Positions 9,224 through 21,026 of a stretch of 64,000 bases of DNA are shown one piece after another (position 1 is the stretch's first letter; every line of letters begins with the position of its first letter). The position numbers and the translations under genes were made by a program. The notes beneath the pieces are model-generated. The model saw only the letters and a program-made list of their open reading frames with translations. It had not been told where the DNA came from and made no database searches. Origin of the DNA: Neodontobutis hainanensis. Taxonomy: Eukaryota > Chordata > Actinopteri > Gobiiformes > Odontobutidae. The DNA lies in contig JALDNG010000048.1 of the NCBI GenBank assembly GCA_024349245.1, forward strand, positions 6,661,501-6,725,500, in the 5' to 3' direction.

Positions 9224-12200
9224 AGTCAGATTGCAGCATTGACCTTTACATAGCAGCATAACATTGGAACTAATTTAGACTAATGGCAGATAAATGCATT
9301 TATACCCTCGAATATTTTTTATAGATCCAGACAGATGTTTTTCTTTAGATTAAAAAAGATTTCAGACTGCAGCAATGATGAGACCAGACAGGGCTATTAT
9401 TTTGCACATAAAATTAGACTAAAAGATGATTTATTTTGTGAGCATCAAATAGCAAAGAAAAACTCTTCTGGCTAAAAGCATTTCAAATCTCTCTTCCTTC
9501 CCACTCAATGTATGACCAAAGAAAGAAAATGCCACTGGTGACTTTTTTTTCACATTACCAGCTACAGCTTTGTTAGGAAAATGTACTGGATGTTTATTTT
9601 GGAGCTTTTCCACAGTTTTCCGTGGACCCATTGGAGCGCAAATGGGCTGCTCCATTGTGCCACTTCCTGTGAATACAACTCCCATGAGCTGCAGGAGTGG
9701 GTGCTTCTTATCTGGAAGGAGAAACAGGAAGTGACTTCACCTCTGAAAAAGCGGCCGTGATAACATGGTAGCACTCACATGCCAGCCTGCTCAGATGTCT
9801 TTGGGGAGTTGTGCGTAATACCAGCTCAGAGGCAGGAATAGAGCATGTGGTCAGTTTTATTTTAGGAAGAGTTTGGAGTTATTTTCAACACATTACACAC
9901 TCAGGCTTTGGAGGTCATTACCAAACAAGACAAAAAGGGCAATTTGAGAAAACAAATGAAGTGTTACAACTTGACCTTGTGACTTTAAACTAATAAAGAA
10001 AAAAAAAAGTTTTTAAAAGTTATGTTGTAGTCAGCAAAGATGCTATGTTATCTGCTATCTAGCCATGAAACAATTATAGTCTATTAATATACAACATAAT
10101 CACAGTTGACAGCATTGATTTGAAATTTGCAACAGTCAAATTTAAATTTTGTAATTTAAAACGGTAAATAAAAGCCTCTGAGGTGACTACACATTCAGCA
10201 AGATCAAACAGAGCCTTTACTTTAATAAACCAATCAGATGTTGCATACATGAGGAGATAACTAATGACTTTGATTAAGGTGTGGTTGTGAAAAAAGGAAA
10301 CGATAGAAAGCAACTAGACGCAAGAGTAAGTGAGCAATAGCCCTTTTTTCCCTCATGATGAACTAAAAATGTTTAATCATCTGACAGCACATTGTAACAA
10401 GAAAAGATTTTTATTATCAATGATTTTAATAGATAACAATGTTTAGCAAACACCAGGGGCTTTGACCAATCACATGTTCACATTAGTATCTGAAGCAAAG
10501 GGAAATGTGAATAAATATTGGTCATACATTTATGCAATAAATCAGTCTAATGCTAAATTTAAGTCTATTCGTTTAAGGTAGGCTTTAAACTGGGATTTTA
10601 TGCCATTTATTTTTGTACTAGAAAACAGCTTACAAATCTTACATAAAAGTTAATTTTGTGTCACATAAATGCTCTAACATGCTTTATTGCAGAAAGCCAC
10701 ACATAAAAGTGAAGTGCTGGTCCATTCACATAATTCTATGATTTCTAAATTGCCTATGCCCTTATGTCACACAATACAGCTCTAGTGCTGAAGCGTGATA
10801 TCTTAACAACATGAATGTCTATTATGTACTGTAAAGTCTGAATGCCTTTTGAATTCTTTCAGAAGTACGAAAAAAAATCTGGAGAAATCTCAGAATTCAT
10901 ACTGTATTATGAATGGAGTCTTCCTCTGCCTTTTCACAACTGCGTTCCTTTGAGAGATTTATTGACTGAGCTGCTGATAGCATAAGGTATATTATTCCTG
11001 AGTGTGTGCTATAGATTTTATCATTTCTGTGAAAATACACCACTGTTGCTCTATATGTTATGACTGTGACTATGTTGCTTTTTACCATTGTCACAATAAT
11101 TTGAATAATTTCTGCTACAGATGCCTCTATACTTGAGTCATTCTGGTAATGCAATAATTATAGTCATTTAGATATGAATAGGAACACTGCTTGTTCATTT
11201 ACACTGCATATGAACTTAATTAGACACTTATCTTTGACCTTTGTAAGAAATTGAAGAATAATGTAAAATGTAGTTTCAGTGCTATAAATTTATATTTCTT
11301 TCAATGGGGAGTGTTAATATTGCATTTTTTTAAAGGTGAAAGGGAAATCAGAGATTATTTGAATGACAGCATGTTTTATTTAGTGATTAGATTTTTAGCA
11401 ACCAATGTATCTACCCAGAAATGGACCAAAAAAAATGGCAACATTTAAAGAGTGTCTTACAGCATTATACATTTATCTTTCTTGTACCACCTACCATTGC
11501 TGTATTGACTCGGCCCCCAACTCATTTTCTTTTTAAAATGATATTACAGTCATACTAGATCAGTAAGCTGCATGAAAATGACCAGTACCTCCCTGTTCAA
11601 TGGTTCTCATTTGAAGTAATGTGACTTGCCTTCACTTTGTTCAAGACAAGTTGTTTTAGGGAAGATTATCTATGTAAGATCTTTGATGGGAGGAAGGACA
11701 GGCGTTTAATCATTATTGGCAAAGTGGTTGTTTTACTGGTCTATTTTTCCAGACTCGTCTAGAAAGAGGCCCAGTGCAGAAGTAGCAAATGCTGGTGTAA
11801 GCATTTCTCCAAATGAGTAAAAGGAACAGTCTGGGGAGAAGGAAGTCTGGGCATCTGTGCTTGGGATGGGATACTGGGATGGGATATTTTTATATATTTT
11901 TTTTAATTTGTGTGTCTTTTTCCTCAATTATAAATATATGTTTTGGTTCTTGGTTTTGCTCACAAAATACTGATTAATTTGACAGATTTATTTTTTTGCT
12001 CAAGGCACATAAAATCTTCTGTGACCCTTGTGTCATGACTCACAATATGGGAAATATACATTTTTCAAATCTCAGACTGTCTCTTTGAAAACAGCCTGAA
12101 TACTATGGGGTTTTAAAATTGCTCTGTGATGGAAGCCCATTGCACCGAAGAAACCTCACACATTGAATGAAGACAGCCCAAACCAATAGACTGTCAAGGG

Positions 12201-12329
12201 CAGCTGAGTGGTGTGTTTGTAAAATTGACCAGACCTTTTGAAATATATGAAAACATGGAGAAATATCCTAGAACCCTGTCATCAAAGTGAATACACTCTA
12301 CTGTAGAAAACACAATTTGTGTGTGTGCA
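9224..12329. other. Unique AT-rich non-coding DNA
   Basis: About 3.1 kb with no recognised gene. All frames are under 95 codons and AT-driven. The only possible repeat is the LINE scrap listed at 11828-11863. No tRNA, microRNA-like hairpin or microsatellite of note was seen. Confidence 0.5.
11828..11863 (+). repeat. Possible LINE 3'-end scrap
   Basis: The phrase tctggggagaaggaagtctgggcatctgtgctt closely resembles the 3' coding end of the LINE family seen at 51483-51890 and 52247-52390 (tctgg..aga..gaagtctgggcatc..tgctta). Only about 33 bases match, so chance or great age are alternatives. Confidence 0.35.
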
Positions 12330-12660
12330 GCTGGCTTCATGCTCTGGCATTGCTCTAACCTTTGGCTCCGTCTCTGGAGTGACTGGGGTCGCCATGACGA
12401 CCACCATCTGAATACCGAGAGCTTTATTGGAAGTGACACATTAATAAACTGTAGCCTCTGGAGAGACGGTAATAACACTTGAGTTATTTTCTTTCCCAGC
12501 TCGTCTCAATGCTTTTAATATGTTTGTGTGATGAGCACTAAGAGCCCCAGCTGCTCTACAGGTCGCTCTGATCTGTCCGCCAATAGGAAACTGTTGGCTG
12601 ATAGCAGAAATAAGTGATTGTCAGAGACTCTAATGAGCATGACGGATGATGATTATCTGT
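12330..12660. promoter_or_regulatory. Putative conserved non-coding element
   Basis: A repeat-free, GC-balanced block between AT-rich flanks. Several TTAAT/TAATAA homeodomain-type sites, CCAATAG (12581-12587) and AATGAGCATGACGGATGATGATTATC near its right end give it enhancer-like composition. Inference only. Confidence 0.28.
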
Positions 12661-13270
12661 GGAAATACCTTTGTGTTGAATAGATATGGATATACAATTG
12701 ATGATTGCATGACTGCATTATTATAATCTTATGACAAGGAAATAGTATCATTTAAACTTTATGGTCTCTGTGGTCCTCTTTAGACGTTGCATTCTGATGG
12801 TGTTTTGCACCTACTTCATATAGTGTGATTTACCATTTTAAATCACATAATTGGATCTCTGTGACTGGCCAATAAAACCCACAAGCACTTCTAAAGCTAA
12901 TAATTTTACATGTTGCTAGTTTTAGATTTCCAATTTTATTTTATGGGGCACTTATTTACCATTGTGTGACATAAAGTGGCCTATTTACTTAAACTGTGCA
13001 GGATTTGGGCTCTGCTGACAGCCAGCTCATTTCATGCCTTTTTAACAATTTGCAAACCTTAGTAAATTAGATTTAAATAAAAATGTAATCAGTTTTAAAT
13101 ACACTCCTCCACAGTTTTGGTGTTAAGGTAATGAGGCCTGTTGTAAAAGCTCCTGTGCCAATGCCTTTTCTGCGCTAAACAGTGGTAACTTTTACTATAC
13201 CTGAATAGCAACATTTTGGCATCATATGATCAAATGCCTCTTGGAAGGCTGAAGGATTTTCACTGGGAGG
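12661..13270. other. Unique non-coding DNA
   Basis: AT-rich with nothing recognised up to the left inverted repeat of the Tc1-like relic. Confidence 0.5.
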
Positions 13271-14200
13271 TACAGTTGTGCTGATGTACATACCTTGGCA
13301 GAATTTGTAATTTTTTTTTGGAGGGGGGCATTTTTCAGGGAATATGAATGATAACACAAATTATTTTCTTTCACTCATAGTTAGTGGTTTGGTGAAGCCA
13401 TTCATTGTCAAACAACTGTGTTTACTCTTTTCAAATCATAATGACAACAGAAACTACCCAAATGACTTCAAAATCAAAAGTTTATATATCCTGGTGATTT
13501 TGCCCTGAAAACATGCACACAAGTTGACACAAACAGGTTTGAATTGCTGCTAAAGGTAACCATCCTCACCTGTGATCTGTTTGTTTGTAATCAGTGTGTG
13601 TATAAAAGGTCAGTGAGTTTCTGGGCTCCTGACAGACCCTTCCATCTCTCATCCAGTGCTGCACTGATGTTTTTGTATCCTGAGTCATGGGGAAAGCAAA
13701 AGAATTGAAGATCTGCAGGAAAAGGTAATTGAACTGTATAAAACAGGAAAGGGATACAAAATTATATCCAAAAAATTGAGAATGACAAACAGCACTGTTC
13801 AAACTCTAAAAAATTAAGTGGAAAATGAAAAGGTTAGGAAGAAATTCCAGCCACAACCGACAGAAAAATTGTTTGGGATGCAAATGAAAAACCTACAAAT
13901 AACATCAGCTGAAACACAGGACTCTGATTAAAAGTAGTGTGGCTGTTTCAAGATGCACAATAAGGTGGCACTTGAAGAAAAATGGGCTGCATGGTCGAGA
14001 AAGCCATTACTACGAAAATGCCATAAATCATCCCACTTACAATACAGCACAGAGACATGCCTCAAAACCGCTAAAACATAGTAATTTAGAGTCATATGAC
14101 CAAAACTGAACTTTTTGGCCACAACCATAAATGCTACATTTGGAGGAGCCAATAAGGGTTGTGATGAAAGGTATACCATTCCTACTGTGAAACATAGAAG
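13271..14200 (+). mobile_element. Tc1-like transposon relic, plus strand
   Basis: It begins with tacagttgtgct, the outer inverted repeat of a common fish Tc1-like element. The characteristic untranslated leader follows (internal inverted-repeat block gacaacagaaactacccaa near 13443-13461, then the tcctcacctgtgatctgttt block at 13562-13581), then a broken transposase. Sequence fades after about 14200 with no right-hand terminal repeat, so the 3' end is lost. It is longer than the minus-strand copy at 8735-9223 and shares the same short deletion after the ggtcga block. Confidence 0.88.
13687..14200 (+). pseudogene. Tc1-like transposase pseudogene
   Basis: Starts ATGGGGAAAGCAAAAGAATTG (MGKAKEL) at 13687, the usual N-terminus of this family, but a small deletion shifts the frame into TAA at 13726. 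Downstream, pieces of the paired helix-turn-helix DNA-binding domain (about 13730-13990) and part of the catalytic domain (about 14000-14200) are recognisable in changing frames. The segment that normally carries the first catalytic aspartate (gagtcatatgaccaaa near 14090) has been altered and lies just after a stop. The rest of the DDE domain is absent. Not functional. Confidence 0.85.
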
Positions 14201-15140
14201 TTAATTGTGAAATTTTGGGGGTGTGTGAGCTACAAAGGCTTTTAGTTACCACGTTAAGTCAGTTTACTATTTTTTCTGTCACATGGTGTGATTTTTGCTG
14301 TTGATGATAAGCCATTTTGTAGGAATAATAAAATTGCACATCTTAACTTTAAATCAGTGGCAGTATGTCAGAATCAAAGACAAGTCATACATTCAAAGAT
14401 ACCTTATGACAAATATCTGGCATTTTTAGAATCAAAATTGCAGCTAATCCTGGTATGACCGTAGTATTTGGTTACTAGCTTACTATGTAAACACCTAACA
14501 CGTATGCTAATGACTTACCCAAAGCTCTTTTTGCATATTGAAATCCTGTTCTTTTTGCAAACTCTATTACCTTTTTAATGCACCTGAAGTTTTGTTTTTG
14601 ACAATAGTTGATTGATAGCCTACAATGATCTAGATGCAGGATGTGGCAGACTTGAGTTTCACAGTGTGACATTTATTAATTTTACACGACTGCAAAAAAA
14701 ATTGCACAGTGTGACAGGGGCCTTAGGCGGGCAGGGAGGAAGGAATGATAGAAGACAGAATAATAAGACATTTTTATATCACATAACAATAATCAATGTC
14801 AGTAAATTTTGTGCTTTGCTTATAAACAGGAACATACCCTGGTTGAGTTAGGCAGAAGAAGTATACTACGTGCTCTAGCACTGAAGCCCCAGCAAATTCA
14901 CTAAAGTGCAGTGGCTCTGGCTCTGCGTCATGGTCCTGTTGTTGAGCGCGTTGTAAAGTGAGGCAGGGCTGATCCTGATGAATCAGAGGCTGGATTAATG
15001 AAATAACTATTGCACATGATCCGGAGCAGCTCCTGCAAATGCTCCATTCGGGGCTGTTTTATTTTTGTTTGAGACACTCTGTCAAACTGCGGCTCACTAT
15101 GACCTTTCCTTTCAATACGCTCATGTCCGTTTCTCACCTG
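14201..15140. other. Unique non-coding DNA
   Basis: Mostly AT-rich. The last 200 bases (14930-15130) are GC-balanced and repeat-free, possibly conserved non-coding DNA, and abut the minisatellite directly. Confidence 0.45.
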
Positions 15141-16670
15141 TTCTACCTTACATCTACAATGTTTTACTGCACATCTACAGTCTGTTCTACTGCACATCTA
15201 GTGTCCTACTGCACATCTACAGTCTTTTCTACTGCACATCTAGTGTCCTACTGCACATCTACAGTCTGTTCTACTGCATGGGCGGCAGTAGCTCAGTGGG
15301 TAGAGCAGTCATCTTTCAACCCGAAGGTAGTTGGTTCGAGTCCCACTCTCTCCACAGTTCATACTGTCGTTGTGTCCTTGGGCAAGACACTTAACCCACC
15401 TTGCCTCCAGTGACTGTAACACTGGTAATTACTGTAAAAACAATGTAAGTCGCTTTGGATAAAAGCGTCTGCCAAATGAATAAATGTAAATGTAAATGTA
15501 AATGCATATCTACAGTGTTCTACTGCACATCTACAAAGTTCTACTGCACATCTACAGTCTTCTACTGCACATCTACAGTGTTCTACTGCACATCTACAGT
15601 GTTCTACTGCACATCTACAAAGTTCTACTGCACATCTACAGTCTTCTACTGCACATCTACAGTGTTCTACTGCACATCTACAGTGTTCTACTGCACATCT
15701 ACAAAGTTCTACTGCACATCTACAGTCTGTTCTACTGCACATCTAGTGTCCTACTGCACGTCTACAGTCTGTTCTACTGCACATCTACAGTCTGTTCTAC
15801 TGCACATCTAGTGTCCTACTGCACGTCTACAGTCTGTTCTACTGCACATCTACAGTCTGTTCTACTGCACATCTACAATCTGTTCTACTGCACATCTAGA
15901 GTCTGTTCTAATGCACATCTACAATCTGTTCTACTGCACATCTACAATCTGTTCTACTGCACATCTAGAGTCTGTTCTACTGCACATCTACAATCTGTTC
16001 TACTGCACATCTACAATCTGTTCTACTGCACATCTAGAGTCTGTTCTAATGCACATCTACAGTCTGTACTACTGCACATCTATTGTCCTACTGCACGTCT
16101 ACAGTCTGTTTTACTGCACATCTAGTGTCCTACTGCACGTCTACAGTCTGTTCTACTGCACATCTAGTGTCCTACTGCACATCCACAGTCTGTTCTACTG
16201 CACATTTACAGTGTTCTACTGCACATCTACAGTCTGTTCTACTGCACATCTACAGTGTTCTACTGCACATCTATTGTCCTACTGCACATCTACAGTCTTC
16301 TACTGCACATCTACAGTCTTCTACTGCACATCTACAGTCTTCTACTGCACATCTACAGTGTTCTACTGCACGTCTACAGTCTGTTCTACTGCACATCTAC
16401 AGTGTTCTACTGCACATCTATTGTCCTACTGCACATCTACAGTGTTCTACTGCACATCTACAGTGTTCTACTGCACATCTATTGTCCTACTGCACATCTA
16501 TAATCTATTCTACTGCACATCTACAGTGTTCTACTGCATATCTACAGTCTTCTACTGCACACTTACAGTCTGTTCTACTGCACATCTATGATCTGTTCTT
16601 CTGCACATCTACAGTGTTCTACTGCACTTCATAAGTTTGTTCTACTGCACGCCAACAGTCTGTTCTACTC
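15141..16670. repeat. Minisatellite of 19-23 bp units with higher-order structure
   Basis: About 60 units of a core CTACTGCACATCTACAG, with spacer variants giving 23-bp (..tctgttctactgc), 21-bp (..tgttctactgc, ..aaagttctactgc) and 19-bp (..tgtcctactgc) forms. In 15510-15720 the units form an 84-bp four-unit higher-order repeat (acaaag variant at 15533, 15617 and 15701). In 15870-16050 a 69-bp three-unit repeat is seen (ctagag variant at 15896, 15965 and 16034). The plus strand stays open for 180-226 codons in overlapping frames only because the unit lacks stops. Mixed 19/21/23-bp lengths destroy any constant frame, so this is not a gene. A SINE splits the array at 15280-15503. Confidence 0.97.
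15280..15503 (+). mobile_element. tRNA-derived SINE (family A) inside the minisatellite
   Basis: The head carries an intact Pol III A box (tagctcagtggg, 15289-15300) and B box (ggttcgagtcc, 15333-15343) spaced as in a tRNA gene. The body runs through cttgggcaagacacttaacc and ccaccttgcctccagtg, and the tail gtcgctttggataaaagcgt ends in TAAATG-type repeats, the kind of 3' end recognised by a partner LINE. GCAT flanks both sides (15276-15279, 15504-15507), possibly a short target duplication. Another well-kept copy lies at 36700-36920. Confidence 0.9.
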
Positions 16671-16675
16671 AGTGA

Positions 16676-16770
16676 CTGTAAAAGGGGCTGGACATAAGGA
16701 GTGTGACGTCACCCATAGCGTTACAAACCTCAAGATTGAAGCTCTTTCAGGTGCCATATTTGGCTGAACA
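16676..16770. repeat. Dispersed repeat fragment with gtgacgtcaccca motif
   Basis: The stretch containing aaggagtgtgacgtcaccca and, 40 bases later, gtgccatatttggct matches a dispersed teleost repeat I recognise by these landmarks, without a firm class. A second landmark-rich piece (ccaatcaaacctgttagcca at 17871-17890) may be its other end, with inserted sequence between. Confidence 0.4.
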
Positions 16771-17640
16771 ATATCTATTTTCATAAAATAGGCATGTGTC
16801 AAAAGTAGTTATCAAAATTACACCACCCCAGACCTTTGTTAAATTGTACATTAAGGTAGCCCACTTCTAATTAAGAAGAAGAAGACTTCTAATTAATTAT
16901 TCTGATTTTATTATAGCCTTTACTGGGCGTCTAAATGTGTAGGTTATAAGTACAAAAATAGCTCATTACCAGCTATACACCACTGTATAACTGTATAAGA
17001 GCTTTATACCTTTATCAACACAACTGAAGGTTAGATATGATAGTATCTTCAGCATTTTAATATTATCAACCAGGTTTGGTCCAGTGTATCATATTAAACT
17101 ATTGTTAAAATGGTGGAGCAGCTAATTAAGCTTTTATAGCTTCTACTTTCGGGTCAGCTAACAAAAGCTGAATAGTTTATATATTCTAAACGGTATTTTA
17201 ACACATGCAGAATTTACTCACCTACAAAGCGTGGTTCATTTAGTGCAGTTGGAAGATGAAAAAGTGGTTTAGACCGGACACAGCTAGGATTAGCTTTTAG
17301 TTAACAGCAAACTATCTCTATTTACAAACATCAGCAACTAACTAACTAATTAACAAGAAACAAAGACAAATACGCTAAAAAGCTTTGGAAAACATATTTT
17401 AACTAAAATCAATCTAAAAACAAAAGTCACATTAGCACGAAGCGCTTTCCTGAAAATAAGGTGAAGTAAATAAATATTTGCATTAGATGTTTCTGATGCC
17501 AGTGTTTATGTAGCATAAGGAATATCCTCCTGTTCAATCCACTTTATTTAAGTTCAAAGATGGTTTGAATGGTACGTTTTTTATAAACGTTTAAATAAAC
17601 CGTGTGAAATATGTTTGCACACTCTAATTCTAAGAAAGTA
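16771..17640. other. AT-rich non-coding DNA
   Basis: No gene or firm repeat. It could be internal sequence of a transposon bounded by the fragments at 16676 and 17871, but no inverted repeats confirm this. Confidence 0.4.
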
Positions 17641-17850
17641 TAGTTTTATGTCTGATACAGAAGGTTAAAATTATCACCATGATTTTTTAAATTATTTTTT
17701 TTTATTTTGGTCGACTAAAACTGCATGACATTTTTGTTGACTAAAACTAGACTAAAACTAAAACAAACAAGACTATAACTTAAGATAATTTCAGTCTAAA
17801 GACTAAAACTAAATATAAATTTCTTGTCAAAAATAACACTGTTCCTGAAA
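17641..17850. repeat. ACTAAAACT-rich dispersed element
   Basis: Repeated gactaaaact units (17711-17816) are followed by tgtcaaaaataacactg (17826-17842), the signature of a short AT-rich non-autonomous DNA element widespread in fish. Ends are too decayed to measure. Confidence 0.5.
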
Positions 17851-18149
17851 AAACATGACGGGAGCGAGGGCCAATCAAACCTGTTAGCCACACCCCCATG
17901 AGCCGACATAGCAGAATGGAGGACGCTTATTGTCAGTTTTTAATCTTTATTTGTGGCATTTGTGAAGTTTTGTGGCAAATATCAGTATAACAATTAAGGG
18001 AATATTTAGAATGTGGTAAAACAAAGATGGCAGCATTAGAATGATGACTGTGACAAAAAAATAGTCACCGTGTAACTGCCGGTAATTTTTTGATGGAAGG
18101 CAATGGGTCCCAGGCTGGATGGAGCCTACACCTACTTCCTTATAAAGTA

Positions 18150-18258
18150 ACATGGAAAAACATGCAAAGAAAGACCCCGCCTGCAGAAGAACTAGAGGGA
18201 CCTTGTTGCTGTGAGGCCAACGTGCTACCCCCCTTTGCCACTGTGCCGCCAGGAATTA
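18150..18258 (-). mobile_element. SINE head fragment (family B)
   Basis: Read on the minus strand from 18258: GGCGGCACAGTGGCAAAGG, then GGGTAGCACGTTGGCCTCACAGCAACAAGGTCC. This is the tRNA-like head (A-box region, cctcacagcaa, B-box region) of a common fish SINE. The 3' part is missing or too diverged. Confidence 0.6.
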
Positions 18259-20244
18259 TAGTTAAAAATATATAACTCTTTATCCCCAAATTTGCCATAA
18301 AAATTATATAAAAAAGAAAGATTACCTAGCTATGGCCTTAGATAGATTTTTAAAAATGTATTATTCTGAGTCCCATTTGTCTGAGACAGGTCAAGTAAAA
18401 TAAGTTGGGCTTAACATTACAGAAATGTCTATAATTGCAAAATATGATATAGATTTAATTTCTTGCACTGGGGTGAGTGTCAACAGGGTTAACTCGTTTT
18501 TAAAGCAATAGTTTCCCACAGTTTCACTGTGTTTTCCTGCCACCTGTTACATTGGCACACACTCATCTTTTGTTAGTTGTTTTAAACCCACACACAAACA
18601 GTGTCTTTGTATGTAGTAGTTCAATTCTTTTACATAAGGAAACTTGAGAACAACTTCAGCTCAAACCTCTTTAGTTTGCAGCTTTAATATACATTGAATG
18701 GTGGCATTGTGTGTGAACAATACTAGACAAACACTGCGGTGGCATAAAAGCAGGAAGTTGCAGAAGCTGAGCAAGTTAAAGGTAAACAGGCCCTAAGCTT
18801 TCCTCCTCTGTGCTGCCACATTACTTCATTGTTCTCACAATATACAAGCTCCTGAAAAAGAGACTTCTTTTTCCTGAATTGTATGAGAATAATGGCAATA
18901 ACAACTGCTTCCACGTATTGGCTCCTTTGACCCTCAACATAAAGAACACTTTCCCAAAGAATGAAGAATTGTATGTTTTACATTGTGTGGGATTGGGCTC
19001 AATGCAGTGTCTGTCACTGAAGGTTGTGCCTCAGTAAATTAACTGGGATCTATGTCAAGCCAGGAGGTGGCTTTGACAAACTGTAGCCTTCAGTGAACAC
19101 CAAGCAAGGAAAAAGGGAAGCATAAAGAGTGTGAGTGAAGAAAAAAGAACATTAATTAATGACATAAATAAGAAAGAATAAATAAATATTTTAATTAAGT
19201 AAGTTACGAATATTATATAGTAGAATATTTCATTTTTTGGCATTAACAATTTGTACTAGACCAAAACAGACCGAAACCAAAATTTAACCTTCTCCACCAC
19301 TGTTTAAACCCTGTGAACAGCTAGGTTATGAAAAAAACAACCTCAGACAGACTGAAACAGCAATGGTCTTTCTTTTATTATGTTATGTTAATTAATTAAT
19401 GTTTATTTGATGCAAAATATATTTTATCCTCTCTGTAAATATGGGTTGCTTCAGTTTTTTATAAAGCATCCCTTTGCAAACCATGCAAGACTTTATTAAT
19501 TAGTTTACCCATCAACCACATTACACAGGCTGGCACACTGCATAGTGATCGCAAGCCTCTCTCATGGAACCCCTTATTAGGGCACTTCACCTTGTTAAAA
19601 AAGAAGTAAGCTACTATATTATATAACAACACAATCCAGTGTTGCTTAGTCTGGCTCCTTTTTCATTTTCATGTTACCTTATAGAGTCAAAAGAATTATA
19701 TATATATTATTATATAGTCAAAGAATTAGTTAATCTCATGGCATCTCACACTTTATATTGTAAAATAATGTGTTATATAATGCATACCCCAATTCACCCA
19801 CTTTAATGTCTGTGCCTACAATGATCCGTCATGATATAAACTGTTGGTTGTGACTGTTTAGTGTCTCAGCAGCTTTATGAATGAATCACAGGCACTGTCT
19901 TCATGGCATTTCCAGTCTTCCAGTAGTGCTTCTGTGGAATGTGTAATTCAACATGACACCAGTGCACCCCAAACGCCACACAGAATCAGCCGTCACACTG
20001 CCACTTCTGTCAGAGGGATGCACTCGGGTCACCGACAGAGTAGTCTAATTCAATAATTCAAAATATTATCAACAAACATAAAAATGAATCTGCAGCTGCA
20101 ATACAGTGTTCCATTTCTTGAAAACAGCCCGTTTAGAGCGCAGTTAGACACAAATACAACAATTGATAATTGGTTGACTTGATTCCCTCCATCCCCACTA
20201 AAGTCAATGACACTGTATCAAGAAACATCCCTCTATCTATTTTC
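18259..20244. other. AT-rich non-coding DNA
   Basis: Two kb without recognised genes. A duplicated agtcaaa(a)gaatta motif (19685-19728) brackets a TA-rich run. Frames are all under 76 codons. Confidence 0.45.
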
Positions 20245-21026
20245 CAGAGGTGCGTAGAGTAAGAGTAGCACTCCTCAAGTAAGAGGAGTGCTACTTAAAA
20301 ATTATTTTACTCAAGTAGAAGTAAAAAGTAGTCATCCTAAAAAGTAAGAGTAAAAAGTATTAGGTTAAAAGTCTACTTGTAAGTAGGATTGTATTGCATT
20401 TTTATAATTTTTTTTAGAAATTATTTGATTGGACAAAAATATAACATATTCTTCAATTTACAAGTAATACAATTTTATAAAAAATAAATATTTTTTTTTA
20501 CAAAATAACAAATTAAGGAACAACAAAAACTTTTTTCAAATTTCAATTTTCACAACATTAAGCTTTTTGAAACCGCTCCCTACAGAAGTCTGTGTTTGAA
20601 CAGTACAGCTGTTGTTTGCTCTGTGTTTGAGCCAAACATGCTTTGTTCAAGAGTCAAAGGCTGTTCAACCTCCATCCTCCAGTTTCAACACTGGAGACAG
20701 TAGCCATTCTGTTTTCTGTTCTGTTTTATTCTTGGTGCATGTGAAGAGTTTGTGTAGGTTATGTGACTGCAGGGCTACAACTGATTGGTCAAACACAGTC
20801 ATGTGGTAGATCCACTGGCGGCAAAAATAAAGCATAAAATGTGTCAAAAAAAAAAAAAAAAAGTAACTGGTTGAGTGTAGCCCAATGTAACTGAGTAAGA
20901 TTAGCGTTCCTTCTTCATAAATTTACTCGAATAAAAGTAAAAAGTAGGGTGCAGTAAAACTATTCCTCAAAGTATATTTTCTTTCAAAAGATTACTTAAG
21001 TAAATGTAACTCATTACTACCCACCT
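20245..21026. mobile_element. Tol2-like hAT MITE
   Basis: The left end CAGAGGTGCGTAGAGTAAGAG and the right end (inverted: AGGTGGGTAGTAATGAG) are diverged copies of the CAGAGGTG terminus used by Tol2-like hAT elements. Both subterminal regions are packed with the family's AGTAAAAGTA/TACTCAAGTA motifs (20290-20370, 20880-21010). A strong hairpin sits just inside the left end (agtagcactcctc 20264-20276, inverse 20283-20295). The 400-bp centre is unrelated and non-coding. It contains AATAAA near 20827 followed by a 17-A run (20846-20862). No clear 8-bp target duplication. Confidence 0.75.

Noticed and set aside
15280..15350. Functional tRNA gene
   Set aside because: A and B boxes are present but the sequence continues into a SINE body and tail, and the same unit recurs at 36700. 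No convincing acceptor-stem pairing.
15455..16634. Overlapping plus-strand frames of 118-226 codons with repeated CTSTV/LLHIY text
   Set aside because: They are translations of the minisatellite unit in different frames. Units of 19, 21 and 23 bp shift the frame constantly, which is incompatible with a real repeat protein.
15141..16670. CRISPR-like array
   Set aside because: Units are contiguous variants of one sequence without unique spacers, and the surrounding DNA is vertebrate.
16676..17945. One 1.2-kb transposon bounded by repeat landmarks at both ends
   Set aside because: No inverted or direct terminal repeats could be found, so the pieces are reported separately.
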